From the NCBI RefSeq assembly GCF_041381155.1, contig NC_091135.1:68041067-68105066 (forward strand): a stretch of 64,000 nt of DNA, written 5' to 3'. The DNA comes from Argopecten irradians. Lineage: Eukaryota; Mollusca; Bivalvia; Pectinida; Pectinidae. Below are positions 11,242-24,323 of this stretch, one piece after another (position 1 is the first letter of the stretch; every line of letters begins with the position of its first letter). The notes under the pieces are model-generated. The model was not told the origin of the DNA. It did no database searches and saw only the letters and a list, made by a program, of their open reading frames with translations. Both the position numbers and the translations under genes were made by a program.

Positions 11242-12480
11242 TATTACGATAATAACCATTTAAATAATTTACATAAAAGCAACCAAAAAATTTATATAAT
11301 AGAAAAAATATTCTTATTCCAATGAAAAATGTACCATATAAAAAGATCAACCCCCGTTGTGTTACTTCAAGAAATTAAAATAACCCGTTGTTGGTAAGTC
11401 AGATGTTAGACTAATCGTGCCGTATAGTCGGTTATTTTAGCGGATATCATACCTTCTCGATTTCGCGGGACATTGTTAATCGCGAAAACATGTTTGATTC
11501 ACTAAAATTCTTTTTTTTTTTCATTTTATGCCAAAAAATCACGAAATTTAAAGCCAACGTGACTAAAACATTTTACAGATAAAAAATCATAATGTATTTA
11601 TGAAAAGTAGACAATGGCATTATGATTAGTTAGGTATAGGGTAATTATGCGTCGGTCAAAAGTATAAAATTAACAATTCATCATACGTACATGTATACAA
11701 AATAAAGGACATAAGATTATAATATAATATATATAAATTGGAATAGTCATGCAATGCATAATAGAACTTCATGAGACATATTGTTAGCAATTGTTGTTTC
11801 TTTATCTTACACCACACAAGCTCTTCTCCTAATCTCAGCGGTAGTTGTGACTGTCATGTAAATAACAATAACAAGGCATCACGATTTAAAATGTGGATTC
11901 TTCTTTGGTGTTATTAAAATGTTGTTTTTTCTCGTTCAACACAATTCCTAGAATCGTAAAATGAAAGCAAACTGAAAATGGTGGCTAAACACATATGAAT
12001 TTACATCTGGAAGGTATTTTTGGCATCTTCTAATAAGTGACAATCAGGATAGTAGTGTACTCGCACTTAGTGACAAAGGTCAAGGTTCAATGAGAACATT
12101 GCGTTGTCAGGAGTGAAGTTTGATCATCAATGATATCCACTTTGTAGTTACAATATGTTGAGACATTCACAATACCGTATTATGCCATGATGGGCATTGG
12201 GTTTTCCGTTTCTTTATCACCATTGCTTTGAGTACTTCGGAATATTTAGAGTATCACTTCCAGCATGACTTCTCTATATGGATCCATTATCCTGGGAACT
12301 CGTGAGAAGATTATCACAGTGTGATATCATACTAAAGCACCATTTTATCTTAAATCTTTGTAAATTAGAAGACTAATACAATGTTAAGAAAATATCTTCT
12401 AAGGACATGGTTTCTGAATCACGTTGATTTCGCCAGCTTTAAACAATACTCCCACAAACCAAGGATATCATTACAATGAG
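11242..12480. other. Non-coding; probable phosphatase 3' UTR and intergenic
   Basis: AT-rich with no exon-like frame on either strand and no further repeat recognised. Confidence 0.4.
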
Positions 12481-12623
12481 CTCGTCTCACCATGGTTTTG
12501 GAACCTTTGGTGTTTTTAGTAGGTTCCTGCTGAGTATACAGTAGTATTGTAGCCAGCAGCAGTGAGTGTACAGAATTATCACAATACGCTCTGGAGCAAG
12601 TTCATCGATAGGATTATATAGAC

Positions 12624-12812
12624 GTTCATCATGTAACAATATATGTTCATCATATAACAATAGACGTTCATCATATAACAGTAGACGTTCATCATATAAC
12701 AGTAGACGTTCATCATGTAACAATAGACGTTCATCATATAACAGTAGACGTTCATCATGTAACAATACATGTTCATCATATAACAATAGATGTTCATCAT
12801 ATAGCAAAATCG
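12624..12812 (-). repeat. 21-bp tandem repeat spanning the phosphatase stop codon
   Basis: Nine units of gttcatcatataacagtagac, with a/g variation at two sites, start at 12624, 12645, 12666 and so on to 12792. On the gene strand each unit carries TGATGA, and the phosphatase stop (12797-12799) lies inside the first unit met. The unit is 7 codons long, so other frames stay open across the array. Confidence 0.85.
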
Positions 12813-13206
12813 TCGTCATCGTCGATGTTAAGTAAACGCACATGGTAACGATGTGGATTTCGATAACAACATTTACAACAAAGGTTTTTTTTGTGTTTCT
12901 TTCTCCAAACACAGCAACAACAAATGAACGTGGACACTAAAATAAATAAAGCTACCGAACTAACGATGATTACAGTAAGATAGTGAAATGGCAGTGGACA
13001 CTTGCAGGAATGATGAGGATGACCACCATTACAGTTTAAGTTTGGAACGTTTGGGCCATGATGTGACTGGACAATCCATACACTATCCAATGGCCGTCCG
13101 TCTTTGACCTTCACTTGTTCAAAATAGAGATGGCTGTAATTTAACACGTGGAGGCGTCCAAAGGAATTCAGACTACCTTCAGCTGATGCAAAGGCTGACC
13201 AAGGGC
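12797..13206 (-). CDS. ACP7: ACP7-like last exon (C-terminal domain, membrane helix, Cys-rich tail)
   Basis: 135 codons then TGA. The end of the phosphatase fold (GRLHVLNYSHLYFEQVKVKD) is followed by a His/Cys linker, the hydrophobic run YLTVIIVSSVALFILVSTFI, the stop-transfer-like CCCCVWRKKHKKN, and the tail CCKCCYRNPHRYH ending in five Asp. The topology fits a type I anchor with a palmitoylatable juxtamembrane region (inference). Confidence 0.85.
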
Positions 13207-16200
13207 CTGCAATGGAAATTATTACGATTAATGTAAATCATGAGAAAGTAATTCTATACTGAATGTAGCATAACCTCTTTCTCTCTGGGTCAGAAAAGTC
13301 GCTATCAATTCCATATTCTAAACGGTATTATTTTTAATGTACTCTCATAGCATTCATCACACATATAGCTGATTTTTAGCATTTGTTTACCTCTTCTGCC
13401 CATAGGATCAGCACCTTCGCCACTTCCAGCCGCACCGGAAATGATATGTACCGGAGCTTGTGGCTGATTGTAGTTCTTTGCAGCTACTCTGTCTTGATAG
13501 ACTGGCCAAAGACGTTCATAGGAATGTTCGTGTGCTTGTAGAATAAGGTCAACACCTTGTGCGTAAAACAGATCTTCAAGTCTGGAAAACAAACACGCAA
13601 CAGGTTACATGTATACGTATGCATAATCTAGCAATGGTTAATAGTTATAGCAATGTGGTGCATGCCTTCGTTCAGAGTTGAACCTAGAGTGGATCACAAC
13701 CCCATCAAATGTTCTTGATTGGTTTATATTATCGTGATTTTCATAGGAACTACTGATTGAGTTAGTTACAAGAATTCAGGAGAATCTAGGATTCTAAATG
13801 TATAAGGTTAATGGAGACTTGAAACATGCAACTGTGGAGGTGATCATTTCATTGGTAAGTTTACTCTGCCTTCCGGCATCTAGTCAAATTCATTTATCAT
13901 TTTAAAACACCTCCTGTCGTTGTCACTCGAATTGTAACTGAAATGGTTCACTTTTCATCCTAGGTTTAATTTCTGTGTTGTTTTATCCTAAACATTTCCA
14001 CTGATTCCTGTAGAATATGACTTACCCATGCTTGACCAGATGACCAAATATTCGACCAGTGCAATCATCAACGTCATGGTTAGAGCAGTACATAGGCCGA
14101 TGACCCATAGCGATTATCCACGGCCGTTTATCTCTGTTCTGATTGGCTTTCGTCAAATCGTCCAATAACCAACGGAATTGCGTACAAACATAGTCGGCGT
14201 TGTCAATAAAGTAGACCTCGGTCGAGAAACTACAATAGATTGATGGTTTGTGTACATTCGCGCTTATATTCAATTTACATTCGATATACAAGCTTCCTTA
14301 TGATATACAAATATAAACACTTTTGTTATATTCTGTTTCTTGTATAACATTTTCAAGAGTAAGCATGTCATTCAAACGGGGTCATAAATCTTAAAATGTC
14401 AGCTGTCCCTCACCCTATGGACTTTCCAGTACTTCATAAAAGAGATGGACTGACCTGATGAAATGGACTGGTCCCACATTGAAGCTGTACCAGAGGCGGT
14501 CAAGGGGCATTGGCCAGTCCACTCCTGGCATGGAAAATCGTGTCCGGTAATGATGGAGGCTATTGGTCAATTCTGAATAGCACAGAGGGAAACAAATGTA
14601 ACTTTATTGTCTACTCTCTTCCAAGTGTGAATGAAGGGGTGTAACTCGAATCATTAGTGTACATATGAAAACAGCTTCAATCTTAAAACCATAAGGAATC
14701 AACGACTCAACGATACACTTCGCCTGCTGGAGTCGATGGAAATGATGGCACCTATTGAATGATCTCAGTAGCTATATTGTCTGGTGTTTTCTTCATAAAC
14801 TATCGATCGATGGTTATCATCATCTCTTCTAACACAATATGACATTCGATATAATAATAGAGGACATTCACTCAATTTTCCGTTGGATATGGTTTTCGTA
14901 GCATAGGTATTAAATGATATCCCCACGAGTTCCAAGGAAAACTAGTTAAACCAAGTCTTCACACCGGGTGGACATATCAATAATAAATTGTCCTTTCTGC
15001 GGTTGTTCTTTAATAACAGATATATATCATCAATGCTAAGTCCCGTACATAAAATTTACGTGATAATTTTATCGGAACAATGTATATTAGTATTTTCCAC
15101 GCAAAAACATTCCTATGTACATTCATATATATGTAAGACATGTAAGATATAAGACATTGTTTGTGGCAGCCACAGCGAATCCTGATAACATAATGCCTTA
15201 TGCACTATATGACTATCAATCACGGGCATTCCTCACGTGTCCGCGCAGAGCTTCACTTACCATGATTTCCAGGTGACGTCATATATGGTACATGGGCTGC
15301 TATTGGCTGGATCAATTCCATGAAAGTGTCACCGATCTTGAAAAAAAAAAACCTGTAATTAGTTCTGTATCATTGGAGGCCAGTATCATACACATACTGG
15401 TAAGATACAAGTTTAAAAGCCTTAGTACATATAAATCAGCTATATATAAATTAGATATGTTTAATTATTATCGGCTAGGAATACAGTTGAAATATTCCTT
15501 GTTCTTCCCTCCCAATCGAGTCCTTCTACGTCAAACTAGGAAAGGCAATTCACGATCTTGAACTTTAATAATTAAAGATAAAAGGACCAAATTTATGTAC
15601 CTCAAAGTAAACGTAATCTCTGATACCCAGAAAAATGGAAACACTCACCAAACCTCCGTCTGTTTCCATGTCATAGGCAAGGTCACCCACGTGGCAAATG
15701 GCATCGTAATTATGTAACGTCATTTCCTCTTTGAGAACTTCAATCGTTTTCTGACCATGGTGATAACCCATATCTCCATACACGAGGAATTTTACATGAC
15801 GGTTCTGTATATAACGATGGCCCAAGATGAGGTTACAATACCAAACATATGCAAGAGAATTGTTCAGGAGGCGACGATAAGTGTAGTATTAATGGTAAGT
15901 TAATAACTTTTGGGACTCTATAAATCATCGATATTATTGTACATTCTCATTTTAAAAAATACAAGAGGCCCATGGGCCTTAACGGTCACCTGATATTTGA
16001 TACAAATTAGTAATGTAATTTACTAGCCAACTGATTTTTTGTTCACGAAATAGGAACACTCATGTACATCTAATAGGTCTACATACAACATTTCATTAAG
16101 CTTAGTGCATATTTACTCACATTACCGTGTTCACAAGGTTCAATATTCATTATTGCGAAGGGCAATTACTCCGTAAATAAGTTACAGTTGAATCAAGCTT

Positions 16201-17750
16201 ATTTTCACATTTTTCGCGATATTTTCAATATTGGTCTATATGCAAAGTTTCATTAAGCTCGGATCATCTTTACTCAATCTATCATGTTCACAAGATTCAA
16301 TAATTATAATCGCAAAGGGCAATAACTCCATAGGTTACAACTGAATCAAGCTGATTTTCAAACAACTCCGAGATCCAACTTCCAATGTTAGTCTACACAC
16401 AAAGTTCCATTAAGCTCGGTTCATATTTACGAAAATTATCACGTTCACAAGGAAATGTTAACGAACGTCGCACGACGCATGACGCACGATGACGAACAAA
16501 AGACTAAAAATTCGTTTCGGAAATGTAGTGGGCCTTTAAAGGTAAGAACGAAACGATTCTATTGAGTCGGAATGGAAAAACAAAATGCAGTGTGACGACC
16601 CATGAATATTGGCATTTCAGCTAAATATCAAAGAAACGCAATTTAACAAAGCATGACAGTTTTTGACTCGTGCCCTATCTCGGCCTCGAACTCACGACCT
16701 ACGGCACCCAATCGCCTAGCCAAACATATCTGCGCCTTCTACCACTGCGCCACATAGAGTCCCCCTATTTCAGCTACATATGCTATATAGTATATAGTTT
16801 TGTCGCAAAAGACTTACGTGTATATTGGGTTGCGTTGTAAAGATCCATTCCTCGCTCGTTTCGTTGGTACAAATGACTTTATATGTGTAGCTTTCCTGTG
16901 GTAACAGGTCCTGATACAAAAAAATACAAGTATTTATACTATCTGTAGACACATAGTGTTTAGCTGTGTACTGTTGTAAACGTAGAATGGATTGGGTTCA
17001 GCATAAAGTCAGTTTATTTAATTTAAGATTAGAGTAACAAATAAACTTCTAGTATTTGAGATATGGATAGAGAACCAATATGTTTGCACTAGGCAAAAAA
17101 TATATATTTATGTCTCTTTAGGGTTACATTGGCAAAAAAAAAAAAAAATAATCGGTAGGCCGGGAGGATTTTTTAGTGTCTTTCACTCTACAATAATAGC
17201 CGAAACCAGAGTCTGAGATCGAAGTCCCGACTTTTAATTTTCTTTTCGTAGAAAAGTGGGGAAAATTAGGATCGGGGGTAAAAAATTAGGGTCGGTCGGG
17301 TAACCCTAAACGGACCTTTTTTGGCATTATTATATGCCACCTGAACGCATGCAGTAGTCAGACACATCTAATAAGTTTCGATTTCTTTAATATTTTAGAT
17401 CTTACAACGTATCAATAGATTATAGACTGGCGTGACGAAGTACACTTTTCATGCAAAGGTCTGTTTTATTTTGTTTTTGTTTTTCGTTTTTTGTTGTTTT
17501 CTTTTGAATAGATTTTATAGTCAATATTTACATACCAGCATCTCAGCCATGTGGATATATCTCATAGCTTTCCAACTATCCGTTAACAGTTCTGATTGTC
17601 TTGCTTCTACGCGCATGTGCTCTCCGTCGGTTGCCCAATAATCAACATCACATTTGACGTCATCACTAGTTGACCACGTAACTTTCATCTCATCAACCGA
17701 TGAACCAAAACTTAGATGTATTTGAGAGATTTTCGCCATTCCATGACCCA
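12797..17750 (-). CDS. ACP7: Purple (metallo) acid phosphatase type 7-like, membrane-anchored, 5' incomplete
   Basis: Exons 17750-17536, 16910-16818, 15804-15649, 15336-15261, 14572-14455, 14229-14026, 13581-13391 and 13206-12797 join in phase to about 486 residues. The N-terminal part is the beta-sandwich domain (QIHLSFGSSVDEMKVTWSTS). The dinuclear-metal motifs follow in order: GDMG, VGDLAYD, GNHE, AMGHRPMYC and AHEHSYERLW, so all seven ligand positions are present. Close similarity to vertebrate ACP7 is clear in FSTEVYF, KRPWIIAMGHRPMYCSN and PVHIISG. Unlike human ACP7 as I recall it, the protein continues into a ~26-residue hydrophobic helix and a tail with CCCC and CCKCC clusters and DDDDD. 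The signal-peptide exon was not found. Confidence 0.9.
13391..13581 (-). CDS. ACP7: ACP7-like exon (AHEHSYERLW motif)
   Basis: 191 bp, acceptor gttttccag, donor GAAGAG|gtaaac. Contains GVDLILQAHEHSYERLWPVY, the His-x-His metal motif, then APVHIISGAAGSGEG. Confidence 0.93.
14026..14229 (-). CDS. ACP7: ACP7-like exon (MGHRPMYC motif)
   Basis: 204 bp, acceptor tattgtag, donor CATGG|gtaagt. Contains FSTEVYFIDNADYV and RPWIIAMGHRPMYCSNHDVD with the fourth metal-ligand motif. Confidence 0.93.
14455..14572 (-). CDS. ACP7: ACP7-like exon (RFSMPG, LWYSFNVGP)
   Basis: 118 bp, acceptor gctattcag, donor ATCAG|gtcagt. Aligns with human ACP7 'ARFSMPGDNEGLWYSWDLGP'. Confidence 0.9.
15261..15336 (-). CDS. 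ACP7: ACP7-like exon (start of GNHE motif)
   Basis: 76 bp, IGDTFMELIQPIAAHVPYMT then SPGNH; the Glu of GNHE is split with the next exon. Confidence 0.9.
15649..15804 (-). CDS. ACP7: ACP7-like exon (metal motifs GDMG and GDLAYD)
   Basis: 52 codons with acceptor tatacag and donor TTG|gtgagt. Encodes KFLVYGDMGYHHGQ and AICHVGDLAYDMETDGG, the first two metal-binding motifs of the family including the charge-transfer Tyr. Confidence 0.92.
15958..16455 (-). repeat. Inverted copy of the interspersed repeat containing 155-bp units
   Basis: Starts with aggcccatgggcctt and 'tgatatttgatacaaattag', then reads as the reverse complement of the 155-bp units (gggcaataactcc, cattaagctcgg). It lies in a phosphatase intron and is followed by a 'cgcacgacgcatgacgcacg' segment. 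Confidence 0.75.
16624..16766 (-). mobile_element. tRNA-derived SINE with 10-bp target-site duplication
   Basis: On the minus strand: A box tggcgcagtggtagaag, B box gtgagttcgaggccg, then a short body. Flanked by perfect direct repeats atttcagcta at 16614-16623 and 16767-16776. A different family from the SINE at 2020-2174. Confidence 0.8.
16818..16910 (-). CDS. ACP7: ACP7-like exon (end of beta domain)
   Basis: 31 codons, DLLPQESYTYKVICTNETSE onward, acceptor gtatcag, donor CAC|gtaagt. Contains one N-glycosylation sequon (NET). Confidence 0.88.
17117..17325. mobile_element. MITE-like element with tttagggttac termini
   Basis: tttagggttac at 17117 and gtaaccctaaa at about 17300-17310 are exact reverse complements. 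The interior 'gaagtcccgacttttaattt' and 'aaaattagg(a/g)tcgg' blocks match an interspersed family I associate with molluscs (recalled). Confidence 0.5.
17536..17750 (-). CDS. ACP7: ACP7-like exon (N-terminal beta domain)
   Basis: Acceptor acatttcag|TGGGTC, donor CTG|gtatgt. Encodes GHGMAKISQIHLSFGSSVDE through YIHMAEML. One nucleotide of its first codon comes from an upstream exon I could not locate; an internal ATG exists but would give a protein without a secretion signal. Confidence 0.85.
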
Positions 17751-20700
17751 CTGAAATGTATAAGGACTCCCTTGATACCATTATTTGATGATCTGATTCT
17801 AACCACATTAATAGCCAGAGCGCTGGCTATATTTGACATCTTGGACCTTAGTTTTAGAATTTCAAACACGTTAATCTGTCACCCACCACAACCCTTATAT
17901 GGGCTGGGACAGATTGTCGGACATTAACTCCTTGGTTGTACAGTAAAAAAGTAGGTATTCAATACAACATTTGGAAATCGAGCAAGGTAACATTTTAAAG
18001 ATATAAATCGGGTAGCATCGGTTTGGCAAAAATAATTCAATATTAATGCACATACGTATTTTGATAATGCCTTTTTTCCTGCTAACTAAATGATGACTTA
18101 TTCAGATTAAAGATAAAAGACTGTGATCTATCCCAATTACGTAAGTTTACACTGGAAGCTAGCTATATATTTATATAGGCGGCCATGAGTCACGTATTTC
18201 ATACTGACCGTCACTGCACGACTTCCTGGTCAATTACTATCAAATATGCAAGTCACGTGATACATGATATATATGTATTCAGTTACAGTCGACAGTCCCA
18301 ATATTGTAAATGGGACATTTTCATTCTTTATTGGCCGGGTCTAATGGGTTTTTTTTTTTATCAAAATTATACTTCTAAATGGAATATAATATAACAGAGA
18401 AGGATATGTTTGTGTCGAATTAAAGCTAAGGTACTATTAATAAGGTCTACATCAATACTATATAATATGTAAACTATAAAACAAAATTTACACAGATAAT
18501 ATGTTTCCAATCTTATAGAAACTAATTCGTGATATATAAACTAAATTATGTGGTTGCAGATAATTTGAAAATATGACAGTTTCGATACATTAAGATGATG
18601 TGTAATTTTGTAATGTCGTTTTTCAGGGCTAGATTTATAGGGCATTATCTAGCCACTTTCTCTACCAATTATCTGTCGTTATGAAAAGTTGTATTTCTAT
18701 AAATAAACTTATATAAAAGCACCGTCAGTGGTAAATAGTATTATATCGTTGTGGCTACTAAATATATAATAGTAGTGCACTATATTTCTTTGTGTATATT
18801 TATCAGTGCGAACTATTTAAAAGGACGTTATATATATGTGGAAATATGTCTTTATATATGGATAAGATATATAGAATAAAGACTTGAATACATTGAAAGC
18901 ATACCTGAAGAGATGAAAAGTCATTTCTCCTGAATAGAACTAAACCGCAGCCATGGCAATTAATGCTGGCCAAACTATAACATATATATACAAGACTATG
19001 GTCTATTCAATTAAAGCCTTTGGATTAATTAACAGGATTTGTGCTTTTATATTAGTGAAATCCATGATCCGTGATAAACCGGGTACGCGAGAGTCGTACT
19101 GAATACAGATAGAGGGAAGATTGGCTAGAGTTTCCATTAAGGTGTGGGAACATATAGTATGGACCATTGATACCGACTGGGAATTATAAATTGATTGACC
19201 GATACCTAATCACTGATGCAAACGATGATAACAATGTCCGATCTCTCGTGTTTCTTGTGACTGAAGTATAAGTCAATAAAAATATTTACACAAACCGTAT
19301 ACCTACTTCCACTTACATCTTTAACTCATTATTCATGATTATCTAATCAAATGCCTGTTTATATTTTGTTAGCAAGTGTTAACAGAATTAATAAACAACT
19401 TGCGATGAATACATTTCACCAAGTTATCATCGGCGACAGCTAGATATAAAGTCAACTTGATGCATTTCAAGTCTACGCAAAAGCGCCAAGCGTTTTTCAA
19501 ATATAATAAAACAAATACATGTATATGATGCGGTTTGAAAACATGCTAAAGCTATACAAGCATGTATAGATATAAAAACTTGTATAGCAATTTATGTGTT
19601 AAGTTTTTTTAAAACTTTAATTGGCCTATTGGGCCATTGGCATATTGGTATACAAAACTTGTTAAATACAAAATCATTGATATTGTACAGAGAATAAAAA
19701 TATTTGTATATACAATGTGATGAACATTTATAAAGTACCTATATCCGTTGGTTAGGGGTGATAGGATGTATGTGGTATCACTTCCGGGATAGATATTCAT
19801 ACAGGAAGTAGATAGACGTATAGACAGATTCGCGGGTTCTAGAAATGCTTTACACTGGGACATGCGGTTGGTTCATTTTTGTTTTTAAACGTCATATTGG
19901 CAACAGTCATTCATGTCAAGTGTATGTCCGATTTTACTGGAAAATTGTTGAACAATGGTTTGGAAGGCCGGAACATGTACCGGGAAAAACAAAAATCGAA
20001 TACTGAACAAAATATAATTAGATTAAGTTTCTTTCTAACTTGCGCCACAGATATAGAAGATTAGTAGTAAAATGCCGGGCATCTTAATCACATTGCGACC
20101 TTGACCTAATTAAACTGGTATCAAATATAGATGTCATTACAAATGTGACATTTAAACTAATACGCTAGCTATATATGTGTCCCGCGGTCATGTCAGCTGG
20201 GCATACGGGTACTGACTAATGAATCACAATGACAGATAGGTAGAAATATAAGGCGAACTTCCCCTCCGGCCCAACATCGCCTAAATTATCAATACAGTAA
20301 TTACATTAATGAAATATGAACCAGGAACTTATATGGAAAATAGCTTGTTAATCTGAAATAATGCTTAAATATCAAAAATGACAAGCGAAGAGCCTGAGGA
20401 AAAGGAACCAAATATACCGAATATAAAACGCTAAATGATGTAATATAGATGATAATATTTGTTTGGATTTTAAAGAAGGCACAATTGCCCTTGCGTGTCT
20501 TTATACATTAACGGTAAAGGTTAGCAGATTTTTTTTCAATATTTTATAACAAAACGAACCGAGTCACTAAAAACAAAACAACGACAATTTACTATTACAC
20601 CATCTATAGATAGGAGTGCGCGCTAACCACTGGTTTTCATGATGTTTAGTTACAACTGATAAACAGATAATTAATGTAACAAATGTCAAACGGTACATTG

Positions 20701-20841
20701 TAGATGATAAGAAGTTATATCGATTTATACAGTTTTAATTAATTACAGCTATGTACTGTATTAGAACTAGATTATTTTAACACGCTTTGGTAACATCTAA
20801 TCACGATTGAATCGCTACAAAAGGAACATACGGACATAAAT
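17751..20841. other. Upstream region of the phosphatase gene; no certain exon
   Basis: A minus-strand sequence ending cttcag|gtatgc at 18906/18905 could be a non-coding leader exon, because stops close all its frames. No signal-peptide exon with a matching phase was found. The rest shows nothing gene-like. Confidence 0.35.
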
Positions 20842-23800
20842 TGCCAATGAAATATATGAACGTATACCCTAAAATAGTTTGGCCAATGAATTTATACGAA
20901 TGTATACCCTAAAACAGTATAGCCAATGAAGATATACGAATGTACACCCTAAAACAGTATAGCCAATGAAGATATACGAATGTATACCCTAAAACAGTAT
21001 AGCCAATGAAGATATACGAATGTATACCCTAAAACAGTATAGCCAATGAAGATATACGAATGTATACCCTAAAACAGTATAGCCAATGAAGATATACGAA
21101 TGTATACCCTAAAACAGTATAGCTAATGAATTTATACGAATGTACACCCTAAAACAGTATAGCCAATGAATTTATACGAACGTATACCCTAAAACAGTAT
21201 AGCTAATGAAGATATACGAGCGTATACCCTAAAACAGTAAAGCCAATGAAGATATACGAATGTATACCCTAAAACAGTATAGCCAATGAAGATATACGAA
21301 CGTATACCCTAAAACAGTATAGCCAATGAAGATATACAAATGTATACCCTAAAACAGTATAGCTAATGAAGATATACGAATGTATACCCTAAAACAGTAT
21401 AGCTAATGAAGATATACGAACGTATACCCTAAAACAGTATAGCCAATGAAGATATACGAATGTATACCCTAAAACAGTATAGCTAATGAAGATATACGAA
21501 TGTATACCCTAAAACAGTATAGCTAATGAAGATATACGAACGTATACCCTAAAACAGTATAGCCAATGAAGATATACGAACGTATACCCTAAAACAGTAT
21601 AGCCAATGAAGATATACGAATGTATACCCTAAAACAGTATAGCTAATGAAGATATACGAATGTACACCCTAAAACAGTATAGCCAATGAAGATATACGAA
21701 TGTATACCCTAAAACAGTAAAGCCAATGAATTTATACAAAAAAGGTATACCCTAAAACAGTATAGCCAATGAAGATATACGAACGTATACCCTAAAACAG
21801 TATAGCAAATGAAGATATACGAATGTATACCCTAAAACAGTATAGCTAATGAAGATATACGAATGTATACCCTAAAACAGTATAGCTAATGAAGATATAC
21901 GAATGTATACCCTAAAACAGTATAGCCAATGAAGATATACGAATGTATACCCTAAAACAGTATAGCCAATGAAGATATACGAATGTATACCCTAAAACAG
22001 TATAGCCAATGAAGATATACGAATGTATACCCTAAAACAGTATAGCCAATGAAGATATACGAATGTATACCCTAAAACAGTATAGCTAATGAAGATATAC
22101 GAATGTATACCCTAAAACAGTATAGCCAATGAAGATATACGAATGTATACCCTAAAACAGTATAGCCAATGAAGATATACGAATGTATACCCTAAAACAG
22201 TATAGCCAATGAAGATATACGAATGTATACCCTAAAACAGTATAGCTAATGAAGATATACGAATGTACACCCTAAAACAGTATAGCCAATGAAGATATAC
22301 GAATGTATACCCTAAAACAGTAAAGCCAATGAATTTATACAAATGTATACCCTAAAACAGTATAGCCAATGAAGATATACGAACGTATACCCTAAAACAG
22401 TATAGCCAATGAAGATATACGAATGTATACCCTAAAACAGTATAGCCAATGAAGATATACGAATGTATACCCTAAAACAGTATAGCTAATGAAGATATAC
22501 GAATGTATACCCTAAAACAGTATAGCTAATGAAGATATACGAATGTATACCCTAAAACAGTATAGCTAATGAAGATATACGAACGTATACCCTAAAACAG
22601 TATAGCCAATGAAGATATACGAATGTATACCCTAAAACAGTATAGCTAATGAAGATATACGAATGTATACCCTAAAACAGTATAGCCAATGAAGATATAC
22701 GAATGTATACCCTAAAACAGTATAGCCAATGAAGATATACGAATGTATACCCTAAAACAGTATAGCCAATGAAGATATACGAATGTATACCCTAAAACAG
22801 TATAGCCAATGAAGATATACGAATGTATACCCTAAAACAGTATAGCCAATGAAGATATACGAATGTATACCCTAAAACAGTATAGCCAATGAAGATATAC
22901 GAATGTATACCCTAAAACAGTATAGCCAATGAAGATATACGAATGTATACCCTAAAACAGTATAGCCAATGAAGATATACGAATGTATACCCTAAAACAG
23001 TATAGCCAATGAAGATATACGAATGTATACCCTAAAACAGTATAGCCAATGAAGATATACGAATGTACACCCTAAAACAGTATAGCCAATGAATTTATAC
23101 GAATGTATACCCTAAAACAGTATAGCCAATGAAGATATACGAACGTATACCCTAAAACAGTATAGCCAATGAAGATATACGAATGTATACCCTAAAACAG
23201 TATAGCCAATGAAGATATACGAATGTATAAAACCCTAAAACAGTATAGCCAATGAAGATATACGAATGTATACCCTAAAACAGTATAGCCAATGAAGATA
23301 TACGAATGTATACCCTAAAACAGTATAGCCAATGAAGATATACGAATGTATACCCTAAAACAGTATAGCCAATGAAGATATACGAATGTATACCCTAAAA
23401 CAGTATAGCCAATGAAGATATACGAATGTACACCCTAAAACAGTATGGCCAATGAAGATATACGAACGTATACCTTAAAACAGTATAGCCAATGAAGATA
23501 TACGAATGTATACCCTAAAACAGTATAGCTAATGAAGATATACGAATGTATACCCTAAAACAGTATAGCTAATGAAGATATACGAATGTACACCCTAAAA
23601 CAGTATAGCCAATGAAGATATACGAATGTATACCCTAAAACAGTATAGCTAATGAAGATATACGAATGTACTCCCTAAAACAGTATAGCCAAAGAAGATA
23701 TACGAACGTATACCCTAAAACAGTATAGCCAATGAAGATATACGAATGTATACCCTAAAACAGTATAGCCAATGAAGATATACGAATGTATACCCTAAAA

Positions 23801-24323
23801 CAGTATGGCCAATGAAGATATACGAACGTATACCTTAAAACAGTATAGCCAAAGAAGATATACGAATGTATACCCTAAAACAGTATAGCCAATGAAGATA
23901 TACGAATGTATACCCTAAAACAGTATAGCCAATGAAGATATACGAATGTATACCCTAAAACAGTATAGCCAATGAAGATATACGAATGTATACCCTAAAA
24001 CAGTATAGCAAATGAAGATATACGAATGTACACCCTAAAACAGTATAGCTAATGAAGATATACGAATGTATACCCTAAAACAGTATAGCCAATGAAGATA
24101 TACGAATGTATACCCTAAAACAGTATAGCCAATGAAGATATACGAATGTACACCCTAAAACAGTATAGCCAATGAAGATATACGAATGTATACCCTAAAA
24201 CAGTATAGCCAATGAAGATATACGAACGTATACCCTAAAACAGTATAGCCAATGAAGATATACGAACGTATACCCTAAAACAGTATAGCCAATGAAGATA
24301 TACAAATGTATACCCTAAACCAG
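20842..24323 (+). repeat. 40-bp satellite, about 87 copies
   Basis: Unit agccaatgaagatatacgaa + tgtataccctaaaacagtat. Variation is concentrated at a few sites: gcc/gct aat, aatgta/aacgta, tata/taca, and aagata/aattta. Some variant combinations recur with 120-bp spacing (for example 21361 and 21481 onward), a sign of local multi-unit amplification. Confidence 0.95.

Noticed and set aside
12566..12912. Repeat-peptide frames (MMNVYCY, YDERLLL, SSYNSRR) around the 21-bp array
   Set aside because: Shadow frames of the tandem repeat and of the phosphatase last exon; no independent signals.
16670..16766. tRNA gene
   Set aside because: The A and B boxes are present but the cloverleaf is not convincing, and a 10-bp target-site duplication shows a SINE instead.
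19609..19863. 84-codon minus-strand frame as the missing signal-peptide exon of the phosphatase
   Set aside because: The hydrophobic part is at the wrong end, the donor is weak, and the phase does not fit.
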